Assembly (NCBI RefSeq): GCF_000179555.1
Contig: NZ_AECZ01000001.1
Location: 1 to 64,000, forward strand
Length of the DNA: 64,000 bases
Direction: 5' to 3'
DNA from: Solidesulfovibrio fructosivorans JJ]
GTDB lineage: Bacteria; Desulfobacterota; Desulfovibrionia; Desulfovibrionales; Desulfovibrionaceae
Shown here in pieces: positions 37,125 through 44,486 of the stretch. Numbering within the stretch: position 1 is the first letter of the stretch; the number at the start of each line of letters is the position of its first letter. The notes below the pieces were generated by a model. It was not told the DNA's origin, ran no database searches, and saw only the letters and a list, made by a program, of their open reading frames with translations. A program made the translations under genes and the position numbers.

Positions 37125-37233
37125 GGTTGCTCCTCTCCTGCGGGTTGACGCCATCCAGTCGTGGAATAGGGGCGCGTAGTGGTTCGCTTGTTTTTTGGCT
37201 TAGAAATTTTACGAGACTCAGTCAACAAAAATC
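37125..37233. promoter_or_regulatory. Divergent control region before the CI-like repressor
   Basis: This 109-base gap separates a leftward start (37124) from the repressor start (37234). Its right half is AT-rich, with TTGTTTTTTGG and AACAAAAATC flanking a TTAGAAATTTTACGA core, so TTGTT and AACAA form a loose inverted pair. It is the natural place for repressor operators and the lysogeny promoter. No exact operator was defined. Confidence 0.35.
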
Positions 37234-37728
37234 ATGGATAGTGTTGACCAAAATTTCCGACAGTCATTGGCTGGGCGATTGAAACAAATTGCTCATCACT
37301 TTGGTTTGCAGGAACAAGAGCTCGCCCAACGTCTTGGAATTTCAAAACAAGCTATGTCGAACTATACTCAGGGGAGAAACGAACCCAAGCCCAGCATGCT
37401 TGCAAGCTTGGTCCATATTTTTACTATAAATCCCAAATGGATATTAACAGGTGAAGGGGAAATGCTTGGGGTAGGGGAGACAAGACATGGACTCCCTCTG
37501 GCGGAAGTTGACGATAACCTCACTCCAGCCCAGCGAGAGATGCTCACGTACAAGCGGACCATGCAGGAGTTGGGCGCGGCACCCGAACGGATCATCGATG
37601 GCATCGAAGCCATCGCCATGGGCAAAACCCGCGCCCCAAAAAGTACCTACAAGACCGCCGAGTCTCCGGCCGATCCTGGATATAATAACGTCCATGAGTC
37701 CAGGACTGACTTCGGGAAAGACATCTAA
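37234..37728 (+). CDS. CI-like XRE-family repressor (short form)
   Basis: A 164-residue protein. Residues about 12-70 are a helix-turn-helix of the XRE type (AGRLKQIAHHFGLQEQELAQRLGISKQAMSNYTQGRNEPKPSMLASL), followed by the NPKWILTGEGEML motif common in phage repressors with a CI-type N-terminal domain. There is no S24 peptidase domain, so RecA-stimulated self-cleavage is not expected. Base composition drops in GC from here rightward. It probably maintains lysogeny. Confidence 0.82.
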   Translation: MDSVDQNFRQSLAGRLKQIAHHFGLQEQELAQRLGISKQAMSNYTQGRNEPKPSMLASLVHIFTINPKWILTGEGEMLGVGETRHGLPLAEVDDNLTPAQREMLTYKRTMQELGAAPERIIDGIEAIAMGKTRAPKSTYKTAESPADPGYNNVHESRTDFGKDI

Positions 37729-37829
37729 AGAGCCGATGCACTGAGACAGGACGACGATGGTGTTGGTTTGAGCCAACAAAGTAATGTGCAACGGACTTTT
37801 TAAAGCAACTCGAGCTGCATGGGATATGT

Positions 37830-39017
37830 ATGATAGATAAAATTAAGATTGTCGGCTTTAAATCTTTGTCCGATGTGTCTATTGATCTTGGAAAGGTCAA
37901 TGTCTTCATCGGTGCCAATGGGAGCGGGAAAAGTAATATACTTGAGGCAATTGGTGTTATGTCAGCCGCTGCCTCAGGCAAAGTCGATGACGAATCGCTC
38001 ATGCGGCGTGGTGTAAGGCCTGGACTCCCGAGGCTTTATAAATCTTCTTTTAAGAATATTAGAACGCCTCCGCATATATTTTTTTTAGCAAGATCAAAAA
38101 TGGTATCATATTCTATTGCTCTTAATAACCCATTAACGGATCCTCAATTGGCCTGGAGCTACAAAACAGAGAATTTTTCTCAAAATTCTGAATCTATTAT
38201 TTCACGCGGTATTAGGGACTCTAAGAAATACAACAAGTACCAAGGTCTCGCTGCATTAAAAATGGTAGAGATGGAAAGTTCAAATTATGATTTTTCCCTG
38301 TTAGAAAGTCTTAATGATTATGCCATATATTGTCCAAACACCCCCACATTACGTGGAACAAATCCTGATTTACAACAAAGAGCACCTGTTGGATTGTCAG
38401 GCGGTCGACTGGCAGAGGCCTTGAGAGAGCTGCAATCGTATGCAATGAAAAATGATGAGGTTCAAGACTACTTAGACGAAATGCTTTATACTATGGATTG
38501 GTTTAGTAACGTTGACACAATGTCGTCTGCTAGCAGTTTACTATCTCCATCAGTTCCTAGGTCGAAATATATTATCAGGTTTACAGATAGATTTATGGAT
38601 GCAAATAGAAATACATTGACAGCTTATGATGCAAGTGAAGGAGCTTTATATGTTATTTTTTTGGCAGTTCTTGCACTTTCGCAAAATGCTCCATCAATAT
38701 TTGCCATTGACAATCTAGATCAAGCCTTAAATCCACGTCTAATTAGGGCTGTTGTAAAAACTTTTTGTCAATTAACAATTGATTACTGGGAAGATCAACA
38801 GATTCTTTTTACGTCGCATAACCCATTGGTGTTAGATGGCCTTCCTCTGGAGTCAGACGATATCCGTCTATTTGCTGTAAATAGGAATAACTTTGGTCAC
38901 ACACAAGTAAAACGTATAAAGATAACAGATGAGATGTTGAAATTGTGCAATGAAAACAGCTGGCCGTTATCGCGTCTTTGGACAATGGGTCACATTGGAG
39001 GTGTGCCCAATGTCTGA
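37830..39017 (+). CDS. AAA/ABC-type ATPase of a two-gene defence-like module
   Basis: A 395-residue SMC/OLD-like ATPase. Walker A is IGANGSGKSN at residues 27-36, after the typical start MIDKIKIVGFKSLSDVSIDL. A signature-like segment DASEGALYVIFLAVLAL lies near 270-286. Walker B is SIFAIDNLDQALNPRL near 292-307, with Asn where most AAA_21 proteins have Glu. A switch-like LFTSHNPLVLDGL follows near 333-345. This is the AAA_21/AAA_15 type used in OLD, PARIS (AriA) and Gabija-like systems. The middle third is divergent. The DNA is strongly AT-rich compared with flanking phage genes. It overlaps the next gene by eight bases. A role in phage defence is inferred from architecture and location. Confidence 0.82.
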   Translation: MIDKIKIVGFKSLSDVSIDLGKVNVFIGANGSGKSNILEAIGVMSAAASGKVDDESLMRRGVRPGLPRLYKSSFKNIRTPPHIFFLARSKMVSYSIALNNPLTDPQLAWSYKTENFSQNSESIISRGIRDSKKYNKYQGLAALKMVEMESSNYDFSLLESLNDYAIYCPNTPTLRGTNPDLQQRAPVGLSGGRLAEALRELQSYAMKNDEVQDYLDEMLYTMDWFSNVDTMSSASSLLSPSVPRSKYIIRFTDRFMDANRNTLTAYDASEGALYVIFLAVLALSQNAPSIFAIDNLDQALNPRLIRAVVKTFCQLTIDYWEDQQILFTSHNPLVLDGLPLESDDIRLFAVNRNNFGHTQVKRIKITDEMLKLCNENSWPLSRLWTMGHIGGVPNV

Positions 39018-39714
39018 TAAAGCCATTGGAGTTATTGCTGAAGGAATAACAGATTTCTATATAATAGAAGCTGCATTAAATGCAATTCTAACGGAAAGTT
39101 TTACAGTTAACCTCATTCAGCCAGAAGAACCAATGGGGTGTACTGGTGGAGGCTGGCCCGGCGTATATCGATGGTGCCGTCAGGTTTCTGCTGCCGGGGG
39201 AGAAACCCTTGCCAGCTCTCCCTTACTTTCAGAGTACGATATCATCATAATCCATCTCGATGCGGATGTCTCAACATCTCAATATAGCGATGGGAATATT
39301 ACCGACAATCCAAATAACGATTTACCTTGTCAAATAAACTGGCCGCCAATTTGTGATACAATCGACAGACTGGTCGCAGTAGTCGAGGGTTGGTTGTCGC
39401 CCCTGGTAATTGATCCGCATAGTGTTTTATGTATTCCAAGCTTTTGCACGGAGAGTTGGGTTGCTGTTGGAGTTTTTGGGAAAAATGACAGAAGTATCCT
39501 TAACGATATAGAATTTTATGATAAAATTTATCAATATCTACATGGGATGCCTTCACGCCAACGCCTCGTTGGTACAAAGGATGGAAAGTTTAAAAAGAAT
39601 ACTCAAAAATACAAAGTTAATAGGTCTACTATTACCGAGAATTGGGATTTTATCAAAGAGCATTGTCTTCAGGCGCGAGACTTTAGTAACTCTGTTGAGC
39701 TGTCTCTTCTTTGA
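39010..39714 (+). CDS. TOPRIM-like putative nuclease partner of the ATPase
   Basis: A 234-residue protein from ATG 39010, chosen because GGAGGTG lies eight bases upstream and the start overlaps the ATPase stop. The N-terminus GVIAEGITDFYIIEAALNAIL has the Glu-Gly motif of TOPRIM domains (compare VEG.sD), and YDIIIIHLDADVS near residues 76-88 gives the second acidic motif (DxD). The remainder (CIPSFCTESWVAVGVFG, then a basic stretch TKDGKFKKNTQKYK) is not recognised. The pair resembles ATPase-TOPRIM effector modules such as PARIS AriA-AriB or DUF4276-type proteins, without a confident match to any. It probably acts as a nuclease released or activated by the ATPase (inference). Confidence 0.75.
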   Translation: MSDKAIGVIAEGITDFYIIEAALNAILTESFTVNLIQPEEPMGCTGGGWPGVYRWCRQVSAAGGETLASSPLLSEYDIIIIHLDADVSTSQYSDGNITDNPNNDLPCQINWPPICDTIDRLVAVVEGWLSPLVIDPHSVLCIPSFCTESWVAVGVFGKNDRSILNDIEFYDKIYQYLHGMPSRQRLVGTKDGKFKKNTQKYKVNRSTITENWDFIKEHCLQARDFSNSVELSLL

Positions 39715-39858
39715 AATATGTGTGACTGTTTTGCAATCACCAACTTGTTTGGACTGCTTAAATATGAAGGTGTGAATTTTTTCTAAGATATACATCTGAA
39801 GAATGTAGGGAAAGGCTTTCAACGTCATCGAATTCAATAGCTGTGATGGTGAGAGGAT

Positions 39859-41214
39859 ATGGCTATTACAAAAGTAGTAAAAATTCCTCTAGTGATCGAT
39901 GAATCTGATGAGATCCTTCGAAAGATCAAGTATCGTGCGTTCGACAAAGTAATGAATGAAGCACGGTATCTTGGGAATCTCGCTATTCGCTATGCCATTG
40001 CCTATGGATTGGAAAATATTCCAAATCAAATTGATGCGGAGACTGGAAAGCAGATCGCACTTGATACGACAATTTATCGCCATTTAGCCGAAAAACGAAA
40101 ATACCTGCCAGCTGGCAACATGGCCACCCTGGAGCGGAACTTCGCAGTCAAAACATATCGGAATACCAACAAGGATGCCTGGGCAGGACGCAAAAGCCTC
40201 CCCACGTATCGCTCGCTCTTTGTTCCCTTCCGGCATACCGGCACCAAGATTGCCGTCGTCGAGCGAAACGGTACCAAGCAATTTTGCATCGACCCCCAGG
40301 GTTTTGGGGCAAGCTGGCTGAGCGACGAGTTGATTGCCGAGGTGCATGACGGCCCCATCGCGATCGAAAAACAACGTCGCAAGCTGACCCTTGTGTCCTG
40401 TTTCTCCTGGCGTGATCAGGGTGCGGTGGAAATCGTGCAGCGTATCGTCAACGGCGAGTACAAACTGTCCGACGGCCAGATCCAAATGGGCAAGAAGGGG
40501 CTGGTGGCGCTGCTCCCCTACAGCTTCGATGCCATCCAGCCGGAACTGGATCCCGCGCGCGTTTGCGGTATCGACCTCGGCGCGGTGATCCCGGCGGTAT
40601 GCGCGGTTAATTTCGGACCGCAGCGCGCCTATCTGGGCGAGGGGAAAGATGTCTGGGCCGCCCGGTCGCGGTTTCGCGCCGAGCGACGTCGCTTGCAATC
40701 CCGCGCCGGTCTTTACTCCAAGACGAAAAACTGGCGGCGTTCCGAAAAAGAAGACAACTGGATTCAAACCTACTATCACGCGCTCACACGTAAGGTTATC
40801 AAGTTTTGTGTGCAGCATGGCTGCGGCACAATCCACATGGAAGACTTGTCCAGTTTGCGCCAAAGAGATGTCGAAAGCGAATTTCGACGATTGTTGTGGG
40901 TGCCGAGCAAGTTTTTCGAGCTTCTTTCTTATAAGGCCAAGGAAATGGGGATAGGGATCGTGAAGATCAATCCTCGAAATACAAGCAAGCGATGCAGTGA
41001 ATGTGGTCATATCTCCAAAGGCAATAGAAAGTCGCAAGAGAAGTTCGTTTGCGAAAAATGCGGCGAGGGAAAGCGGCCGGTGAATGCCGACTATAATGCC
41101 GCTCGTAATATTGCCCTCGCGACTGGGGATGTGCTACTGCACGGATATATCGAGTCTGAACCTGACGCCCTGGGCGAAATGGATCAGCTCTGGGAGGGTG
41201 CGCAGGAGGCATAA
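39859..41214 (+). CDS. Miniature type V CRISPR effector (Cas12f/TnpB-like nuclease)
   Basis: A 451-residue RuvC nuclease. RuvC-I is VCGIDLGAVIPAVCAVN with Asp239, RuvC-II is GTIHMEDLSSL with Glu328, and RuvC-III is VNADYNAARNIA with Asp411; all three catalytic acids are present. A four-Cys zinc ribbon sits between II and III (Cys379, Cys382, Cys398, Cys401: RCSECG...CEKCG). A bridge-helix-like Arg-rich segment (RFRAERRRLQSRAGLYSK) follows RuvC-I. The N-terminal 235 residues would form the recognition/wedge region. The length fits Cas12f-class or large TnpB proteins. The adjacent 14-repeat array and an anti-repeat between gene and array favour a type V-F/V-U CRISPR effector over a transposon TnpB. 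There is no TnpA or transposon end nearby, and no cas1/cas2. The first 220 bases are AT-rich, the rest GC-rich. Start ATG follows GAGAGG. Confidence 0.85.
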   Translation: MAITKVVKIPLVIDESDEILRKIKYRAFDKVMNEARYLGNLAIRYAIAYGLENIPNQIDAETGKQIALDTTIYRHLAEKRKYLPAGNMATLERNFAVKTYRNTNKDAWAGRKSLPTYRSLFVPFRHTGTKIAVVERNGTKQFCIDPQGFGASWLSDELIAEVHDGPIAIEKQRRKLTLVSCFSWRDQGAVEIVQRIVNGEYKLSDGQIQMGKKGLVALLPYSFDAIQPELDPARVCGIDLGAVIPAVCAVNFGPQRAYLGEGKDVWAARSRFRAERRRLQSRAGLYSKTKNWRRSEKEDNWIQTYYHALTRKVIKFCVQHGCGTIHMEDLSSLRQRDVESEFRRLLWVPSKFFELLSYKAKEMGIGIVKINPRNTSKRCSECGHISKGNRKSQEKFVCEKCGEGKRPVNADYNAARNIALATGDVLLHGYIESEPDALGEMDQLWEGAQEA

Positions 41215-41234
41215 CGCCGTTGACTGCGATCCTG

Positions 41235-41327
41235 CGGTGGATTTCACCACCGGGGGGCGATAAGCGGAGCCATTGGCATGGCAGACGTCCTGATCGCCCG
41301 ACTCCTGCCCACGACGCGAGTGGCGAC
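41235..41327 (+). ncRNA. Candidate tracrRNA with anti-repeat
   Basis: Between effector and array the plus strand can fold into a 6-bp hairpin (CGGTGG 41235-41240 with CCACCG 41247-41252), then a 7-bp stem (GGGCGAT 41255-41261 with ATCGCCC 41293-41299) enclosing a small GCCA/TGGC hairpin. The anti-repeat follows at once, at 41302-41327. It pairs with repeat bases 1-25 as 21 Watson-Crick pairs and two G-U pairs, with two mismatches (repeat A6, T18) and one bulged A at 41314. A further 9-bp stem (41340-41348 with 41374-41382) lies downstream. This is the arrangement of tracrRNAs in type V-F. RNA ends, promoter and expression are not known from sequence. Confidence 0.7.
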
Positions 41328-41516
41328 GTTCTTTGACAGGCGCGAACCCCAAGTGGACGCGTTTTTCCCGGGAGGTTCGCGCGGCGGCCAACCTGCTGCC
41401 GTTACGGGAGAAGCTCATCTTATACGGCACAATTCGTATGAGGTGATGGCCACAGGAGCCTGGTTCGCGGAAAAGCCTCGACGAAGCGGCTCCGGGGGCC
41501 AGGAATCAAGGGGGCA

Positions 41517-42405
41517 GTCGCAACTCGCGCGTGTGCGGGGGATGAAGGCACAAAGAGTTTAGAGAAGAACAGGCTAGACTTTGTCGCAACTCGCGCGTGT
41601 GCGGGGGATGAAGGACCACATAGTCGTCCAGGACCCCCTCCGCAACGGGTCGCAACTCGCGCGTGTGCGGGGGATGAAGGAGCGAAACCCCGCAGGGCCT
41701 TATAACTTTCCCCGTCGCAACTCGCGCGTGTGCGGGGGATGAAGGATAGGTTTGAAACAAAAAGAGCCCGTGATAATTCGTCGCAACTCGCGCGTGTGCG
41801 GGGGATGAAGGCACCAGATAGAGCCACTGGATGGCGCTCCACTGATGTCGCAACTCGCGCGTGTGCGGGGGATGAAGGACGAATACGCGTTAGGCTTGCG
41901 CACAGTCAGGGGTCGCAACTCGCGCGTGTGCGGGGGATGAAGGTACTTATGGGGTTATTATGAACAGGACTTTGCAGTCGCAACTCGCGCGTGTGCGGGG
42001 GATGAAGGCATGCCATGGGGATACCTCCTATGCGCTCAAGCTGTCGCAACTCGCGCGTGTGTGGGGGATGAAGGCCGTTCCTGGCCATTTTTCGCCCCTC
42101 CTTACTCTGTCGCAACTCGCGCGTGTGCGGGGGATGAAGGCACCTTCTCGCACTTATCGCACTCGGCCTGGACCGTCGCAACTCGCGCGTGTGCGGGGGA
42201 TGAAGGTCCTCCATCTGGACTTTGTAGAGCGTGGCGTTGTGTCGCAACTCGCGCATGTGTGGGGGATGAAGGTTCCACAGGTCTTCTATGGTGGCGGTCC
42301 CGTTGCCGTCGCAACTCGCCCGTGTGCGGGGGATGAAGGGTCGAGGAGATTGGTAAGCTGGAGACCCGCCTCCGTCGCAACTCGCGCGTGCGCGGGGGAG
42401 GGCGA
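41517..42405 (+). CRISPR. CRISPR array, 14 repeats of 32 nt and 13 spacers
   Basis: Repeats begin GTCGCAACTCGCGCG and end GTGCGGGGGATGAAGG. Repeat starts: 41517, 41583, 41649, 41714, 41780, 41847, 41912, 41977, 42043, 42109, 42175, 42241, 42308, 42374. Spacers are 33-35 nt and all different. Repeats 1-8, 10 and 11 are identical; 9 has one change, 12 two, 13 one, and the last is degenerate at its 3' end. This puts the old end on the right and the leader on the left, next to the effector gene, so transcription is probably rightward with the 3' part of each repeat as the crRNA handle. Long open frames through the array that encode PPHTRELR repeats are an artefact of the repeat. Confidence 0.97.
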
Positions 42406-42525
42406 TCTCGAAGCCCTTAGCATGGACAGAGTGATGATCAGGGCAGATGAGGGTGGGCGTTAATCGAACTCAACGGATGTTTATATTTCTGGACAACGCA
42501 GGTCCCTTTTCCCTATGACGGGGCC

Positions 42526-42954
42526 ATGCGCCCGCAACTCCCGCCCATCCCCCTCGAGGCCCGGACCTCGCAGCCTCTGCCGTTCTACCTGACGCCGGTG
42601 TCCGCCGGTTTTCCCAGCCCGGCCGAGGATTATCTCGACCAGGCCCTGGACCTCAACGACCTGTGCATCGCCCATCCGGCGGCCACGTTCTATGTCCGCG
42701 CCAGCGGGGAATCCATGCGCGGCGCCGGCATCCAATCCGGCGACATCCTGGTGGTGGATCGGGCCGAGGAAGCCCGGCCAGGGCGCATCGTCATCGCGGC
42801 CGTGGACGGGGAACTGACGGTCAAGCGCCTGAAGCACATGGACGGGCGTTTGTTCCTGGCCCCGGAAAACGACGCCTACAAGCCCATCGAGATCCGGCCG
42901 GAGTCCTCCTTCGAGATCTGGGGCGTGGTCACCTTCGTCATCCACCGGACCTGA
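42526..42954 (+). CDS. umuD: UmuD-like S24 peptidase
   Basis: A 142-residue LexA/UmuD-type protein without a DNA-binding domain. The cleavage site region is FYLTPVSAGFPSPAEDYLDQ near residues 20-40 (A-G pair). The catalytic Ser is in ASGESMRGAGIQSGDILVVDRAEEARPG near 58-62, and the catalytic Lys is in GELTVKRLK near 100. RecA filaments trigger self-cleavage to the active UmuD' form. It is eight bases before umuC. I could not recognise a LexA box by eye. Confidence 0.93.
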   Translation: MRPQLPPIPLEARTSQPLPFYLTPVSAGFPSPAEDYLDQALDLNDLCIAHPAATFYVRASGESMRGAGIQSGDILVVDRAEEARPGRIVIAAVDGELTVKRLKHMDGRLFLAPENDAYKPIEIRPESSFEIWGVVTFVIHRT

Positions 42955-42961
42955 CGCCACC

Positions 42962-44245
42962 ATGCCGCCCCGCCAGATCCTGGCCCTGGTGGACTGCAAC
43001 TCCTTTTACGCCTCGTGCGAAAAGGTGTTTGTGCCGTCCCTGGCCAACCGCCCCGTGGTCGTGCTGTCCAACAACGACGGCTGCGTCATCGCCCGGTCGG
43101 CCGAGGCCAAGGCCGCCGGCATCCCCATGGGCAAACCAGCCTTCGAGTGCCGGGAGCTGTTCCGCCGGCACAACGCGGCCGTGTTCTCCTCGAACTACAC
43201 GCTCTACGGCGACATGTCGGCCCGGGTCATGAAAACCCTAGCCCGGTTCAGCCCGAACCTGGAGATCTATTCCATCGACGAGGCGTTCCTGGAGCTGACC
43301 GGCATGCCCTACGACGTCGTGGCCTACAGCCGGCATATCCGGGAGACGGTGGGGCGCTGGACCGGCATCCCGGTCTCCATCGGGCTCGGGCCGACCAAGA
43401 CTCTGGCCAAGGTGGCCAACAAGCTGGCCAAGAAGGACGCCTCCCTCGAGGGCGTGCTGGATTTCGAGGCCTGCGCGGATCCGGATGCCGTACTGGAGAG
43501 GGTGCCGGTGGAGGATGTCTGGGGCATCGGCCGGCGCTACGCCGCCATGCTCGAGCGTCTCGGCGTGCGCAATGCCCGGCAGTTTCGGGACCTGCCCCGG
43601 GACCTGGTCAAAAAACGGATGACCATCGGCGGGCTGCACACCCAGCTCGAGCTGCGGGGGATTCCGTGCCTCGACCTGGAGACCATCGCGCCGGTCAAGA
43701 AGTCGGTGGCCGCCTCACGGTCGTTCAGCAAACCGGTCCTGGCCATCGAGGACATGCGCGAGGCCGTGGCCACCTACGTCACCCGGGCGGCCGAACGCAT
43801 GCGCGCCGCGCGCCTGCTGGCAAACGGTGTCACGGTATGGGTGCAGACCAATACCTTTATCGAAGGCGAGCCCCAATATGCGAATTCCGCCTATGCCGCC
43901 TTGCCCGTGGCCACGGCGCACACCGCCGCGATCATCCGGGCCGCGATCCGGGTGCTGGAACGCATTTTCCGCAAAGGCTACCGCTACAAGAAGGCCGGCA
44001 TCATGCTGTCCGGCCTGGAGCGCCTGAAAAGCCGGCAGCTTTCGTTGCTGGAACCCGCGCCGGAAGCCGGGGGCAGGGGAGAGCGGCTCATGCGCGTGCT
44101 CGATGCGATCAACGACCGCTTCGGCCGGGACACGCTCACGTTCGCCGCCTGCGGCATCGAGCAGGACTGGCGTATGAAGCAGGCCCTGCGCTCGCCGCAT
44201 TACACGACGAACTGGCGGGATATTCTGGAGGTGAAGGCGATTTGA
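42962..44245 (+). CDS. umuC: UmuC, DNA polymerase V catalytic subunit
   Basis: A 427-residue Y-family polymerase. Motifs: ALVDCNSFYASCEKVF at the start (catalytic Asp), RPVVVLSNNDGCVIARS near 30, YSIDEAFLELTG near residue 103 (SIDE acidic pair), SIGLGPTKTLAKVANKLAK near 140, and DVWGIGRRYAAMLERLGVRNARQF (helix-hairpin-helix) near 185. The little-finger region and a typical C-terminal DUF4113-like end (DAINDRFGRDTLTFAACG) are present. With UmuD' it forms error-prone Pol V. It closes the cargo block and converges on the phage late operon. Confidence 0.95.
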   Translation: MPPRQILALVDCNSFYASCEKVFVPSLANRPVVVLSNNDGCVIARSAEAKAAGIPMGKPAFECRELFRRHNAAVFSSNYTLYGDMSARVMKTLARFSPNLEIYSIDEAFLELTGMPYDVVAYSRHIRETVGRWTGIPVSIGLGPTKTLAKVANKLAKKDASLEGVLDFEACADPDAVLERVPVEDVWGIGRRYAAMLERLGVRNARQFRDLPRDLVKKRMTIGGLHTQLELRGIPCLDLETIAPVKKSVAASRSFSKPVLAIEDMREAVATYVTRAAERMRAARLLANGVTVWVQTNTFIEGEPQYANSAYAALPVATAHTAAIIRAAIRVLERIFRKGYRYKKAGIMLSGLERLKSRQLSLLEPAPEAGGRGERLMRVLDAINDRFGRDTLTFAACGIEQDWRMKQALRSPHYTTNWRDILEVKAI

Positions 44246-44249
44246 GTTT

Positions 44250-44477
44250 TCAAAACCCCGCCACCCGGTTTTTCCCCTCGTCCTCCTCGATCGACCGCCG
44301 GCAATGACCGGCGCCGAAGACGCCATCCAGGCAGATTTCCAACGCGCGGCCCAGCCGGCTGCCGGCGGCGGAGGCCTTGCCCACCCGACTGGACACGGTC
44401 TCGTCCGGATCGCCGCCGGTCAGGGCGGACAGAAACTGATCCAGGCCCAGGAGCACATTCCAAAGGTATCGCTTCAT
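44250..44477 (-). CDS. Small hypothetical phage protein
   Basis: A 75-residue protein starting MKRYLWNVLLGLDQFLSALTGGDPDETVSSRVGKA with a GGAG site before ATG. The N-terminal third is weakly hydrophobic. It is the last gene of the leftward late operon, four bases past the umuC stop. I believe similar proteins occur at the end of late operons in related phages, but its function is unknown. Confidence 0.6.
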   Translation of the reverse strand: MKRYLWNVLLGLDQFLSALTGGDPDETVSSRVGKASAAGSRLGRALEICLDGVFGAGHCRRSIEEDEGKNRVAGF

Positions 44478-44486
44478 AGGGTGCTC

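Noticed and set aside
39859-41214. The nuclease as an ordinary IS605/IS607-type TnpB
   Set aside because: No TnpA gene or transposon end was found beside it, and a matched array plus anti-repeat lie directly downstream. A transposon origin of the family is still accepted.
41420-42463. Open frames through the CRISPR array encoding repeated HPPHTRELR-like or SQLARVRGMK-like units
   Set aside because: The periodicity equals the CRISPR repeat plus spacer length, spacers are unrelated, and frames change between units; this is translation of the array, not a repeat protein.
42430-42525. A LexA box before umuD
   Set aside because: No CTGT-N8-ACAG-type or other convincing inverted motif was found by eye, and the host LexA motif is not known from this window.
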